Under the pieces are notes generated by a model. It saw only the letters and a program-made list of their open reading frames with translations. It searched no databases and was not told where the DNA came from. Position numbers and translations under genes: made by a program. From Anastrepha obliqua (taxonomy: Eukaryota; Arthropoda; Insecta; Diptera; Tephritidae): a DNA stretch of 64,000 nt. Of the stretch, positions 34,701 to 47,149 are shown one piece after another. The stretch covers positions 158,598,792 to 158,662,791 of the forward strand of contig NC_072892.1 in NCBI RefSeq assembly GCF_027943255.1, given 5' to 3'. Within the stretch, counting starts at the first letter, position 1; every line of letters begins with the position of its first letter.

Positions 34701-35042
34701 CAACGGCGAATATCGCAGACGATGGAACGATGAGCTGTATGAGCTTTACGACGACATAGACATAGCGCAGCGAATAAAGATCCAGCGGCTACGTTGGCTG
34801 GGTCATGTCGTCCGAATGGATACAAACGCTCCGGCTCTGAAAGTATTCGATGCGGTAACAGCTGGTGGTAGCAGAGGAAGAGGGCGGCCTCCTCTGCGTT
34901 GGAAAGATGAGGTGGAGAAGGATTTGGCTTCACTTGGTGTGTCCAACTGGCGCCGATTAGCACGAGAAAGAAACGACTGGCGCGCTTTGTTAAACTCGGC
35001 CAAAATCGCGTAAGCGGTTATAGCGCCAATTAAGAAGAAGAA
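31798..35042 (+). mobile_element. Near full-length RTE-type LINE with 13-bp target duplication
   Basis: The 3.2-kb element is flanked by perfect 13-mers GTGTGTTCCCATG (31785-31797 and 35043-35055). It has a 5' untranslated part (homologous to 54.1-54.4 kb), an APE endonuclease, a reverse transcriptase and a C-terminal GRP tail. The 3' end is GCGCCAATTAAGAAGAAGAA. RTE LINEs copy themselves by nicking DNA and reverse transcribing their RNA at the nick. This copy has frameshifts and a mutated RT site and should be inactive. Confidence 0.9.
32017..35013 (+). pseudogene. Broken RTE ORF (endonuclease and reverse transcriptase)
   Basis: The endonuclease frame covers LRASSWNVPSFNGEG, DITAIQEMDGRWTGQG, LICAHAPTEEKDD, VLGDFNARVGKEG and NQVDHVVID. 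The frame then breaks near 32783 (stop at 32803) and shifts at least twice more before about 33150. A long frame then carries the RT from KARRVTEGFKSGAF to GWRALL-like C-terminus: [54 protein letters not shown]. The catalytic box reads AYADYVNII, so the second Asp of YADD is Tyr. The end has RLRWLGHVVRMD and RGRPPLRWKDEVEKDL. Confidence 0.85.
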
Positions 35043-35105
35043 GTGTGTTCCCATGACGCTTGGGAAGTTACTGTCATCTGCTCCGATTTTCGCTACTTCC
35101 AATAA
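35043..35105 (-). mobile_element. Other half of the split LINE endonuclease
   Basis: The minus strand reads LLEVAKIGADDSNFP and continues into MGTHAVGEINENGDLF after removal of the RTE and one target copy, as expected for an insertion into this frame. Confidence 0.65.
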
Positions 35106-35480
35106 ATCTGCCCGTATGACGTCAATACTGCAATAAATCGATTGTTTGGCGCGCTGTATGGCAAATTGCGCCAAATGTCGTCGATGTTTAGCTGATTAAT
35201 TTTTGGAAAAAAAATTCAGTCAACATGGCTCGATAGCGCTCGGCATTCATTAATGGCAGCTTTTTCTTGATTTCGAAATAAGAAAGTACTGATGATGCCG
35301 CCATGAAGTGCTCGATGAACTTCGCGAATAGATTTACTTATTTTTTTTTTTTTTAATTTTAATTTCCACAATTCGGAAGCGTTGTTCTGGCGTTAAACGA
35401 TTAGTGATGAGTTGCTAAACCTTACTGAACAGAAATATCAACGCAGCTTGCCATTCTCAGCGGTCAAACCATAGCCATCG
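35106..35480 (-). mobile_element. rosa-type transposase relic
   Basis: The minus strand reads LTPEQRFRIVEIK, SKSIREVHRA, then AASSVLSYFEIKKKLPLMNA, ERYRAMLTEFF and CHTARQTIDLL. These are N-terminal and central blocks of a DD41D transposase with deletions. No inverted ends recognised. Confidence 0.6.
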
Positions 35481-35804
35481 ATATGGATAGTTCTCATGCA
35501 GCTAAAAAACACCCGATACATACGTATATATAAGTATAGTATCTGAAGTTGAAGCCAGTTTTTGATATCAATATTTGTGTTTCAATTCCGGTACGGTTTA
35601 CTTTGCTAGGTTCAAAGTTATATAAATTGACTCACTGAAGGGCTCATTAGTTTTGATAGTCTAATATATGAAAATGCCTTTGATAGTCTAAAATAGTATT
35701 AAAAACAAACTAATATTGATTGGATTGAAATTAAGAAAATATTAAAATATGAGGACATCATCATTGAAGGTTTCCATTATACGCATATATTTTATATATG
35801 GCTA

Positions 35805-35855
35805 TATGTATGTATGTATGCATGTATGTATGCATGTATGTATTTACATATTTAT
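35805..35855. repeat. TGTA/TGCA microsatellite
   Basis: Repeats of GTAT and GCAT units. The rest of 35481-37680 shows no supported gene. It includes A-rich CAN runs at 36190-36290. Confidence 0.8.
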
Positions 35856-37680
35856 ATACTCATTACACGCATGCTCCACCTTTGGCCGTTCACTTGCCCA
35901 ACAACATGTGAAATTTGCGAGTTATCACTCGCCGTTGCAAGCAACTCCTAAATCTACGTTGCCACGATCTGATTGGATCTGCGGTGAGTTGTTGTGAATA
36001 ATTCGTTTCTTTCCCATTTTATATATTTAAGTATGTATTACAATCAGCCTGTTTTCTGTGTTGCACATTTTCGCCTTTGGTACTGGTGTGGCTTGCTGCA
36101 CTTGCAACGTGCAACAAATATCGATGGCTGCCATGGTCTGCTGCTGCAACATTGGTGCAATAAAATTGGTGCTTAAACGAATCCACTCACAACCATTTAG
36201 CAATATCAGCAAAAACAACAGCAGCAGCAACAATAACAGCAAAAAAACAAACAAAAAAGAGAGAGCAAAAAACAACAACATTAAAACCACACCAGCGCTT
36301 AAACGACCAATTTTAATGGCAGCAAACGAGCAGCAAAGGAGTCAGTCAACATGTTGTAAAACGAAGGCAAAAATGTTATAACGTGTGGAATGGTGCAGGT
36401 TGTAAAAATTTAACGATGCTAAGAGTCGAAAGCAAAAACCACAACAACATCAGCACCACAAGGCAATGGCAGCGGGCAAAAGTCGTAAAACAACAAAAAA
36501 GAAAATATGCGCAAAAATGCGCAGAGCAATTATTTGTGCCAAACCAGGTGGCAAGCTGGCGTATGGTGCGCGTGCGGCAAAGGGTAGTGTGGCAGCGACG
36601 ACTTGGTTAAAATGGTGTTTAACACAGAACTTTTGCAGCCATTTCGTCTGCACATTGTAAGTGGGCAACACCCATTTTTTCGAAGCTGCTGCTTTCTTGC
36701 ACTGCTGGCCTGTCTGTTGTTTCTTTCTTCTCATTTCCCCACTTTATGTTGACCGCTCTTTGCGTTTTGGTGTTGTTTGAGTTTGAGCGCCTGTACACTT
36801 GATCGTGTTGTGGTCGGTGCAATATGGCCTTAATCGCTATCGTGCGCTTTGAGCATCCAATCGTACCTTTGTTGTTCGTGTTTGAATGTATTATTCGAGA
36901 GGAGTTTCAAAGTAATTTGTTTTTGTTACTTCTCACATACAACTAAATCGCTCTCAATTCATTGGCTGCGTGCGATGTAACAAACAACACCAACCATCTA
37001 TTAATTGTCGAAAATGATCAAAATCGAATGAATATAACTACCTATCCTTACACATACATACATACAAGCACTTTTATGTGCCCTCTCACTAGTAAATAAT
37101 AAGAATTAACCTAAAGGCTATGCGTTTATGTGTATTCTATATTTGAGAAACTAATAAATTCCGACACTAAAGAATCATGAAAATTATGGCTGTAACCACT
37201 TTGGCGTACAGTGGTCGCGTACTGTGCAAAATTTGTTTTTGAAAGTGTGCTAAGTGAAGTATTTTCTCCTTTAAATAAGTTGTGAGACCGCATTTTATGT
37301 GGGTATTCACCCATGATGGAAAGCATAATGATATGGCGCCTATCGTGGTCCCGTTACTTTGCTCTCAGCGAATTTGACAACGAGTTACGTGATTTTAGCT
37401 CCAGTATGGCCAGATTATAATTTTCGTAACTTGATTTAGCATGTTTTTTTTTGTTATTGTCTCGAAGTTTTAGTTCTTTCTTCATGACATTTTTCTAGCC
37501 TGTTCTAATTAAAAGTAATATAATATTTATCATTTTGTAAAATATACATTTTTTAAAAATTAGTTCAATAACTCAGTTTTTTTAGCTTTACTTTTTTTAA
37601 CATCTGGTAGCATTGCCCGCGATTTAAGTTGTTGTTGGTGTTCTTCTGCTTTCAGCAGTCAAATCTCTCTCTCGCTACTG

Positions 37681-38397
37681 CAGTGTTGCCTAGTTTTGGA
37701 TAAAAAAATGCACTAAAATGCCCATTCAAAGAAAATAAACCACCAAATTTTTATTGAATTACTTAAAGAACTTTGTATGCGTGACAAATTGTCTTTAGAA
37801 TGTGCGTTTTTTTTTAAATAAATGTGTTATGCTTATGTATAATTTAATTTATTAGTTTTTTTTGTTAAGGGAACGACTTATTTGCTATATTTGAGGTTAT
37901 GTAACTAGATAAGGTACTCTTTTTGTAAAAATGTCAGTATGGGTTTTTTAGTATTTTCTGGTATTTTGTGGCTTATTTTTACAATGAATACACCTCTTAA
38001 TGCCCTATGTCCCACTGAGGGTTGATGGCCGGAAGAAACGATTACACCTCTATGGTTTTAATTCGCTTCAGTAAGTTCAAACGCTTTTCAAAATGTGTAA
38101 AAAGGTTTGCAATCTTAAGAAGAGTTGAGAGAAGAAGATTTAATATTCTTGCATAACCTTAAATGGAGCCAAAAATTAAATTTGCACTTTCAAATTATCA
38201 AATTTTATAAGAGTCAAAAAATTTTCATTAGCACTAAAATCTTCTCAGAGTGACCTTTTTTAACCTTTTTTAACTTAAAGTTTCGGTAGCTTTAAATTAA
38301 AAAAAAAAAGAAACAAACACGAAACTTCCAAATTTTCGTATTTTGGGTATAAAAAAGCACTAAATTTATTGTGAAGAGCAAATGGTTAGCAACACTG
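37681..38397. mobile_element. Possible hAT-like MITE
   Basis: The left end CAGTGTTGCCTAG and right end GTTAGCAACACTG form an imperfect inverted repeat with the CAGTGTTGC start seen in many hAT elements. GCACTAAA occurs inward of both ends. The flanking 8-mers CGCTACTG and CACAACTC share only five bases, so the target duplication is weak. No transposase frame. Confidence 0.35.
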
Positions 38398-38839
38398 CAC
38401 AACTCAGAAACGTCACGCACTCTTGATAAGCTCAATCTTCTTTCTATCATTCTTGGGTATTCACCATTTCGAAGTGGTAAGAGAGTAATCTGTGTGAGTT
38501 GAGAGCTATCACCACAGACAGATTTTAAATTCAACACCGATCCACGCATCAAAAACTGATTGCCTGATTTGAATAGTGGAATTCTCAATCGCCACAAAAA
38601 ATACAGATTTTCTAAAATCTCTTAAGTCTCTCAACATCCGCGCGTTCATACCCGCATTGAGGTGAATTCTCCTGTGAGTTGAATCAAGTGGGGAAAGGCT
38701 TCGTATTTCGAACAGTTATCAGAAACCTGCACTCTTTATTGATTTGCTTGCAATTTGAGTATCTAAGAGTATCGAAATTCCAAATACCTGTTGACTAATA
38801 GGAATCGAAACTTTGTACAGCTTTTTGATTTTCTCGGAA

Positions 38840-39130
38840 CGTGCAATGATGGCCGAGCTTCTTTCCCATTTGTGGTGTGCCTCTTAACGTTTTGCCACAA
38901 ATGGGGGAGACCTACATTTGTACCCCACCGCCGAACGGCAGATGGGTTTTTATGAAGAGAGGAGCTTTATTATGGGGCAAAATACACTCGGATACCAGTC
39001 ATTGCTTACCGAGGACCGACCGCTATAAGGAACAACTTTTTTCTATCATTTCATGCTTCTTGTCCGGGGGTTCGAACCTGGCCACTATCGAGTAGTAGAG
39101 ACGCACCAACCCATTTGACCACGGTGGCTG
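38840..39130 (-). mobile_element. tRNA-derived SINE
   Basis: The minus strand has an A-box TGGTCAAATGG (39121-39111) and a B-box GGTTCGAACCC (39078-39068), as in a tRNA-type RNA polymerase III promoter. It is followed by the shared body (CTCCTCATAAA-like, GCCGTTCGG, CTACAxTTTG, CCATTTGTGG). Same family as 44252 and 50250. Confidence 0.75.
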
Positions 39131-40156
39131 CCGAGAATACTACTCAAGCGAAAGGAGGGTCTTTTTACTCTCGCCTGAGTACAATAATAGCCAAAGCCTT
39201 AGATTTGAGAAAAGCTATTCCACTGTATTGCCTATGTTTGGCTAATGAGCAGCAATAGTTGCGGATTATATGACGTAGAAGCGTATGCTATAAATGAATA
39301 AGGAGTCCACATATTTTCGTTAACAAATTTAGAGAAGATTTCTTGGACTGGACCGAAATTCAATGATGTCACCCTTGCGGTATTTGTCTCGCGTTTGAGC
39401 GTTATGTGAGCCATTGATGTTAATTTGGGAGGTTTTTTTCTCCGTCGTCGAAGCTGCCGACTGCCGAAGTACTTTGCAGGCTTTTTAAATGCGTTTTTTG
39501 TTTTTGCTACGACTGCGACGGATAAATAAGTTTAAGTAGCAGCAAAAGCTGTAAAAAATTTTAGAGTTTACAAACGTTGACTAAATACACTTTGAGAGAA
39601 GAATTAATCAGATTAATTAGCTAAAATGGAGCTTCCATGGTAAAAAGATTTTAAGAGGTGTGCTCTTTAACATACCGTTATTCGGCTCTAAGCGAATTCG
39701 ACGGAATCAGCTGATGAGCTGACGCCACTTGGGATATGTTAAAAAAAAAAACTGAGATTGTGTTGGTGATATACGAAAAAAAAAATCAACTAATGACACT
39801 TCGTTGCCGTCTGAATAACGACTGATTGGACGAGTGTGTGAATATGTTTGAAATTATCGTGCAGATTACGGCTGGCGAATCCCAAACGACGTAGCAGACC
39901 AATGTCCCGGCACAATTTTCTTTTTCATCATCCTTGCGTAGCTTCGATTTTGGCTGTAACCTCACCCCAAAAAATATGTAGTGGTAAAACTGTCTGAAAA
40001 TAAGGTTAAATGAGAGTTTATGCGAGAGTGCGAGTGTCTTCTCATTATTACAAACTTCGAAAGCACGATGGAGAGATTTATAAAGAGGGGAGACTTTTTT
40101 TAATTAATTTTTTTTTTATTTCATAAAATTTAAATAAAAAAAACTGTTTTATTATA

Positions 40157-41088
40157 AAGGGTGGTTAAGTTTTAAGGGCCGGCATTGATTTTGAATAGAA
40201 TACAATTTTTTTAGGAAATTATTGTTATTTCTCTTTATTATGATAATACTGGTATGGCTCAATTACGTATAGAACAAAATATTGGCCAAATAGCCGTCGC
40301 TGTCTCGGCGGCACACCTCCATCCGGTGGTCCAAATTTTCGATGACGCTGAAGCATAATTGAGGTTCTATGCCATTAATGTGCCGAATTATCTCATCTTT
40401 TAGCTCTTGAATTGCTGCTGGCTTATCGATGTACATCTTTTCTTTCAAATAACTTCAAAGAAAGAAGTCTAACGGTGTCAAATCACATGATCTTGGCGGT
40501 CAATTGACATCGCTGCGACGTGAGATTATTCGGCCATCAACTTTTTCGCGCAAAAGAGCCATTGTTTCGTTAGCTGTGTGACAAGTCGCACCGTCCTGTT
40601 GAAACCACATATCGTCCACATCCATATCTTCCCATTCGGGCCATAAAAAGTTCGTTATCATCTCACGATAGCGAACACTATTCACAGTAATTGCCTGACC
40701 GGCCTCATTTTGGAAAAAATACGGCCCAATGGTGCCGCCGGCTAATAAACTGCTCCAAACAGTCACTCTTTGTAGGTGCATTGGTTTTTCGGCAATCACT
40801 CTTGGATTATCATTCGCCCAAATGCGGAAATTCTGCTTATTGACGAATCCACTGAGGTGAAAATGTGCCTCATCACTGAAGATGATTTTCTACGATATGC
40901 ATTTTTATTTGAACGCCCGTTTTCATAATAAGCTTTAATAACTTTAACGCGTTGCTCGATTGTGTATCTTTTCATGGTTCAAATTGAGTTAGTCTGAGAT
41001 TGAAAAATTTCAAATGAAATGCGGAAAAAAGTTTGACATTTAGGTGTAATTCACATTCAACATCGGCCCTTGGAATTTAACCACCCTT
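40157..41088 (-). mobile_element. rosa-type (DD41D) element, 932 bp, TA-flanked
   Basis: Inverted repeats of about 40 bp (AAGGGTGGTTAAGTTTTAAG and the matching right end) are flanked by TA. The minus-strand gene starts at 40975 (MKRYTIEQRVKVIKAYYENG), jumps by an internal deletion to IIFSDEAHFHLSGFVNKQNF, and continues to WFQQDGATCHTANETMALL and PPRSCDLTPLDFFL. TGA replaces Trp before PPRS, and another TGA follows FFL. The catalytic Asp codons (SDEAHF, QQDGAT, PLDFF) are kept, with 41 residues between the last two. Internal deletion and stops make it non-autonomous. Confidence 0.9.
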
Positions 41089-43734
41089 TATAAATATCAA
41101 AAGGCAGCACTGCCTACGAGGCCTTCAGCCGAGAGGGGAGCAAAGCTTATTGCTTTCAGTGAATTTGATAGAATCGGTGTGTGTTTGACGCAATTTATTT
41201 GTGTTTGTGCAATTTATTCGTGTGTTGTTTGTGTAATTTCTTTTTCTTCGTACATTATTGCTCGCATTTTCACATTTCTCTCGCGCAACTGTACCAGTGT
41301 GACGTTGCTCCTCTTTGATGAGCACAATCTTTTCCCCTATCATTGCTTCGGAAGCATTTTTGATCGAAGCCGTAAGTATTTTGGATGTTCAAATGGGATG
41401 CAAAAGAATGGCCTGGGAGCTTGGAACTCAAAAACTTTACTTTCCACAGATTCAATTGATCTGACCCAAAATCGGTAAGTGGGTTTAAAAGAAATGCAAG
41501 CTTCTCTCTTTATAGGTTGCGATATCTACATATAAATATTTCCTCCTCTTCGTTTTTATTGCTCATTATTACCAATTCTTAACCCTTCGAAATTAAAGGT
41601 TACATGCGCACTTCTCTTTTAATCCATTCAATTCGCGCGCTCATCCACCGTACCGCCAATATGTGGCTCACTCGTCCAGCGATGCAAGAAATTACAAATT
41701 TTTCTTTACAAGCTGCACGATCATATTAATTTATTAATTTAATGGAAAATTCGTTATTACCAAACGATTTGTAGGCGTTTCTAACAATTTTTTGCCACAA
41801 CCGCTGCGATCGCACACTCCACTCACCCCATTCACTCTTCTCACAATCGCTTCAGAGCACCTCAGCAACCAACAGCAACAGATGTGCGCTTGCGCGTCCG
41901 GATGAGCAACGATGGCAGAATGGACGGGGACAGACAGCCGACACATTGGTAAATTAAACCAACGAGGCTTAACCAGATCCACAATACTTAAGCTATGAGC
42001 GATCTTCATTACGGCCACTCGAGGGCATTGTGTTGCTGTTGTTGGGTGCATGTTTTTGCACAGATTGGCTGATTTATCGTTGCAGATATTAAATTGGCAG
42101 TTGGTATAGACATAAACAGCAATAGCAACAGCAACAGCAACAGCAACTACAAAGTGCAATGTGTCTTGAATGGCTTGCAACAACAACGCTGTATTGCCGA
42201 TCGATGAACTTTTGAGCCTTTTTAGGCTTTTGAGGTGTTTATTAAGGCGCGAGTCGGAGAGCGGCACAGTCACAGTACGAATGAGTTTAGTTGAAGAAAG
42301 TTTTATTATTACCCGCATTGTTGTGAAATGCATGAAAGTGTTGGTGTTGGTGTTGCTGTTGGTGCATTAAATCGATTGTTAAGGTGTCAAAGACAATCTG
42401 TTTCCGCGAATTATTTGAAAAGAGAGAAAAAAAACACGCACACATACACACAAGTTCAAAACTGAAAATGCCCAAACATATGTATGTTGCATGCAACAAA
42501 TTTCTTTCACTTACACACACACGCAAATTTGTGTGGTTTTCTTCACACCGACATACATAAATAATGGTCATAAATTGGCAATGGCTAAAAATTCAGTATT
42601 TATAGCTGCATGATAAAAATAAGATTTATTAACTTTTACGTCGCGCACCACAGCGCGTTGCCAAACCGCCGACACCTACGTTACCAACTCACCCGTTATG
42701 TTGCACCTCGCACACCACACAGTGGAATAGTTAAAATGTATTTTGCAATAACAAATCTGCGAATCGTCGTTGATTCCTCAGAGCCAACCGGCATTTGTTT
42801 CATGCCACATGCCACATGCCACACACCACATAAAAGTAGCAACCAAATGTGCGCCATAGATCCTTCGGCAGGGATGCAGCAGCAGCAGCAGCAGCAGCAT
42901 TTCACACTTGCAGATGGCGTTGATGGCCTTTACTAGTGCAGCAAATATATATTCATATAAATTTTTTGGATTCTTTACTTCTTTGCACCCATACCAACAG
43001 ACACTTCCACTAACTATTTAATCCCTCTTTGCTCATGCCCACCCACTCAACAAAAAAAAAGCGAAAAAAATTGCAATGCTGCTGCAAAGGGAATTACTGA
43101 AAATATTTCCATTTCAACTCGCCTGCAACGAAATATTTCACTATCGAATTAGTAAAACGTTTTTCGCCATTTTGTGGGCGCATAGCAAATTTATTTTTTT
43201 TTTCATCCTTCAATGAAGTCAGTTTGGCTTTTCGTTGCTGAAAATATGGTTTTGCCTCTCATCGGTGTGCTGTACTGGCTAAAAGTAGAATTTGTTGGTT
43301 AAGTTCCTGTAGGATTTATTGCGACCATTGTCACTTAGCGCACACAGAGAAATATCCGTTAGCTACAAGAATGCATTTATTTTACACAAATGTGGTAGTG
43401 TGGCTTGGATGAGAAAAAGTAACTCCATTTGTATGAGTTGTGAGAGGTGAGGAGAGGATGAAGCGAAGCGAATGAAATTTTAAATATAAATGAATACTTC
43501 ATTGGATTGAAACTGTTAATGCTAACAAAATGTTGGCAAATAATGTTTAGGAAGTAGTTGCGATTATTTTCCCTTTATCGATATTTCAAGTTTGTCCTAT
43601 AATGTGTGGTGCGCGTCTAATTTTATGTTGCCCTACAAACCGCAGATGGATTTATGTGAAGCTTTTGAGTACCTATCAATTTACTGGGAAAGACATTAAG
43701 TGATAATAAACAAAAAAGGAAATGAAAACTTTAG
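41089..43734. other. No gene seen
   Basis: Spacer with AT-rich, GCAACA (about 42120-42145), CAG (42878-42898) and CA-type simple repeats. A 199-codon frame at 42333-41734 on minus is not supported as a gene. Confidence 0.5.
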
Positions 43735-44130
43735 GACTGCTCATGAAGCAAATAATTTGTAACAATTACAAATTACTAAGTTTTGGTGTTCATGTATTCA
43801 AAAAACTTGCAAAGTAGGGGAAAGAGAGAGAATTTACATTTCATTTTGAGGGGAAGTTGCAAATTTTAAATGGATAAATTTGGAGTAAGAATTTGCAAGT
43901 GAGAAAACAGCTGACGGAAAGTAAAACTAAGCACGAATTAAAATTTGCGAATTGATTCAAAGTTCTGAATTAGAAAAAATTGGTGATTAAATTGGAGAAT
44001 GTAAGTAAATATATTTTATTTAAACTTTGTAAAGTTTATTTGAAGTCGTGCATTAAATAGGAATCGGCCGATTATATAGAGGTATGCATTTCTGAACCAC
44101 AGCCTCCAGTCACCGTTGTTAGAGTTTCCA
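43735..44130 (-). repeat. Dispersed ~400-bp repeat, copy 2
   Basis: Reverse-complement match to 2715-3110 over the whole length with about one difference per ten bases by eye. It starts TGAAGCAAATAATTTGTAAC and ends CACAGCCTCCAGTCACC. Confidence 0.75.
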
Positions 44131-44251
44131 AAATACAAATCGAAAGCATTGAAGTTATATTTTGTGTTATTAACTGATTGGCAATATATCCATTGACGGA
44201 AGCAAGGAGAATATGAAGAAAGCTGCGGTTGCCACAAAAAAAAAGCAATTG

Positions 44252-44560
44252 CTACCTGACTATCATTCGGAATTCAGAGAGAGTGTAGGTTCGAATCTCG
44301 GTGAAATACCAAATTTAAGAAAAACATTTTTCTAATAGCGGTCGCCCCTCGGCAGGCAATGGCAAACCTCCGAATGTATTTCTGCCATGAAAAAGCTCCT
44401 CATAAAAATATCTGCCGTTGGGAGTCGGCTTGAAACTGTAGGTCCCTCCATTTGTGGAACAACATCAAGACACACATCACAAATACGAGAAGGAGCTCGG
44501 CCAAATACCCAAAAAGGGTGTACGCGCCAATTATATATAATATATATATATATAATGTAA
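44252..44560 (+). mobile_element. tRNA-derived SINE, near full length
   Basis: A B-box GGTTCGAATCT at 44289 is followed by the SINE body: CCCTCGGCAGGCAATGGCAA, ACCTCCGAATG, AAAGCTCCTCATAAAA, GTAGGTCCCTCCATTTGTGG and ACGCGCCAATTATATAT at the 3' end. It ends in an AT repeat, the likely tail. Confidence 0.8.
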
Positions 44561-44889
44561 TGTTCTTCATCTGAAGTATCGGTGAAGAAATGGAACAAAA
44601 TGTTGCGGTCAAAATAAAATAATGTGATGCCGAAGCTCGTTATTTTGCATTTTATTTCTTTTTTAAAGTGAAACGTTTTAGGCGTTGATGGAAGAGCGAG
44701 AATGGAGAGCAAAATTTCAAGGCCATGCAACGTTTTGGGCATTTTCGTTCCGCGATAGAGAAAAAAGATATAACGTAGAGGAAAACGAGAGAGAGAGCTA
44801 TAGCTTATATTATATATATCTTAGATACACTTTAGGCTATTTTTCTGAGTTTTTCCTTGTGGTTGCTAATTTCTAGTGAGAAATAAAAC

Positions 44890-45060
44890 TGCCTACTTTT
44901 TGGCGCTTGTTTGTTGGTGCAAACTTGTAGGAAATACATTTTTGGTGCCTACTTTTTCGCGTTATATTTCCTTGGTGCCTACTGTTTGGGGCATTTTTTG
45001 GTCCCAATTTTTTTGGCGTTTTTCTTTGGTGCCTACTTTGGCGCTTATTTCCGTTTCCTG
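44890..45060 (+). repeat. Degenerate tandem repeat of GGTGCCTACTTTT-type units
   Basis: TTGGTGCCTACTTTTTGGCG-like units recur about five times with spacing near 30 bp and heavy drift. They make short frames with repeated GAY and LGAY peptides. Confidence 0.6.
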
Positions 45061-45839
45061 GCTAGTGCTTGTGCGTACTATAAATTGCTATCCATTCCGG
45101 CGTTGGATTTATTGGTATTGCCTTGCGGTAATTTGTGCCATTGTTGCGGTCCTGGAATCGCTGAGTTTGTGCGGGAGATAAACGCTCGGAGTAGTACGCG
45201 TTGTTGCCACGGTTTGTGTCCGGCGTTTACTTACAAAGGTCGACCCTTCTCCGTTTTTTGTAAATTTTGTCTATTTGTATTCTCTGCAAATGTTGTGAAT
45301 TTATTTAGAGATATTCTTTCTCTCTCTCTCATTCTCTCTCGGGTTTCTCCCTCTTTCTTTGTCTGCCTTGAAAGTTTCACTTCTGTTATGTGTAATACGC
45401 TGCACGTACTGTTTTTAATTTATACGAGGTAGCTCATTTGAATTTTTTATTTTTTGTGAAATTTTTCATCAAAATAAGGCTAGAGATAACATTTACAGCT
45501 ACGCTTTATGTGGGTGATGAGCTGGTCTGTGGAGCAATCTTCATCACATATATTTAAGATTTAGACTTCTACAAGTAAAACGCATATGCAATCCAAATTT
45601 TATCAAAATCTGAAAAAAACGTTCTACACTTCCGCCCTAGCATTCACTTCGTTGCATGTGTTACCCCGATCGCTCTGGACCACTCTCATTTTGGCTGCGC
45701 GATGTGGGGTGAGACAGCGTTCCGTCAGTACTCTAACCAACACTTTGCACTCTTTCTTAGGCAGTGATAAAATAAAGTTTGCAGTTTTGGTATTCTAAGT
45801 CCTTAACATAATTTTGTTAGTTTATAGGAGGTTGAGTGT

Positions 45840-46870
45840 TCTCATATCGACTGCGTTTCCAGAGCTAGTTCCTCATCCAATTCCGTTATCAGAGAAGAGA
45901 GTGATTGGTATATGTCTGACATATTCAATCTCGGCAAACGAATACGTGTCTTAGCGAGCTCATCGGCTCTTTCAATTTCTTTTATTTTTTGTGTCCTGGT
46001 ACCCAGAAAATACTGACCTGCTCATTCTCGCAGAGTTCATCCATTTTGGAGCTGCACTGTTGAACACATTGCGAGTTAGAGCGAAGAGCCATAATTGCTT
46101 TAAAAGCCGCTTGACTATCAATGAAAATATAATATTTGTTCGAGTATTAAGAAGAGTTAAATCCAGAGCTGATTCAGCTGCTTTTGTTGCGGCATAGATT
46201 TCATCTTGAAATACGCTACAGCAATTAGGAAGTCTGAAAGACTTTTGAAGATAAAATCGCGGACAAAAGACAGCCGCTCCTAGTCCTTTTGCCATCCTAA
46301 ACCCGTCCGAAAAAAAACTGTGCGCATGGTAATCGGATTCTAAGCCCTTCTGCCTTCCATTCTGTTCTATTACAAAACCAGGCCTCTCGCCAAAATTTAC
46401 TTATGGAATAACATATTCTGACCTTCCGTTTGTGCCCTGTATGTTACTGTGACCAAAACCAAAAAGCCTTTGAGAGAATCGTCCAGCCTTCTTCAGTATT
46501 AGTGCAGGTCTTTTGGCTGACTTTCTTACTACTAAATATTTTCATTGGATGCTAGTCGAGAAGTCTTTCTATTACCGCTGTTGGAGCTGTGCTCATAGCG
46601 CCGGTTTCATATATTCCTGCAATCCTTTGTGCATGTTTTCCAATCTTTTAACGTAAGTCAGTTTATTGCACGCCGTCTATCATATCAGCGAACCATAGAG
46701 CATTACTGGTCTCATGACCGCCATGTATAACCAATATGAGTCGAGCCCTTTTTCTTTCTTGCATTGCTCAATTTTTTAGTTTGCCTTACTACTCTTTGAA
46801 CAGGAATCTGGAACAGCCTGCAGATAACTACTCTGATTCTCTATCTCTAGTCTGGATTTTCCGAAAGACA
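45840..46870 (-). mobile_element. I-like LINE fragment with RNase H
   Basis: The minus strand reads LLYGSLICMID, KIGKHAQRIAGIYETGAMST and APTAVIERLLD (region after RT), then the RNase H part MAKGLGAAVFCPRF and SVFQDEIYAATKAAESAL, a damaged IDSQAA, and FWxPGHKK-like sequence. Stops and shifts throughout. Confidence 0.7.
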
Positions 46871-47149
46871 TTCCTTGTTTCGGTTCAAATAATTGAGTTA
46901 AAATAATTATTATATGTAAATATTTAAGTAGGCTCAACTGCAGCTCCTTCTTTAATCCAATGATGTCAGCTGCGCACAGCTATCATAATGGCCCGATCGA
47001 CTACTCTTACTTCTGTTCCTTGGTTTTAACTATTTACTGTATTTTTTTAATTTGTGAATTGTGAATAATTTTGAAGCGTAATTTTTAATGAAATAGGGCA
47101 TGTAAGTAATTCTTTTATGATGTTTAAGATAAGACATTTCCATTACGAA

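Noticed and set aside
39060..39125. tRNA gene (A- and B-box)
   Set aside because: No cloverleaf can be completed, and the boxes are followed by the SINE body. Same for 50258-50311.
41734..42333. 199-codon frame on the minus strand
   Set aside because: It includes a translated GCAACA repeat (poly-Val-Ala), has no recognisable domain, and has no flanking splice evidence.
44911..45432. 173-codon frame with repeated GAY words
   Set aside because: It arises from the degenerate tandem repeat, and the rest lacks protein-like features.
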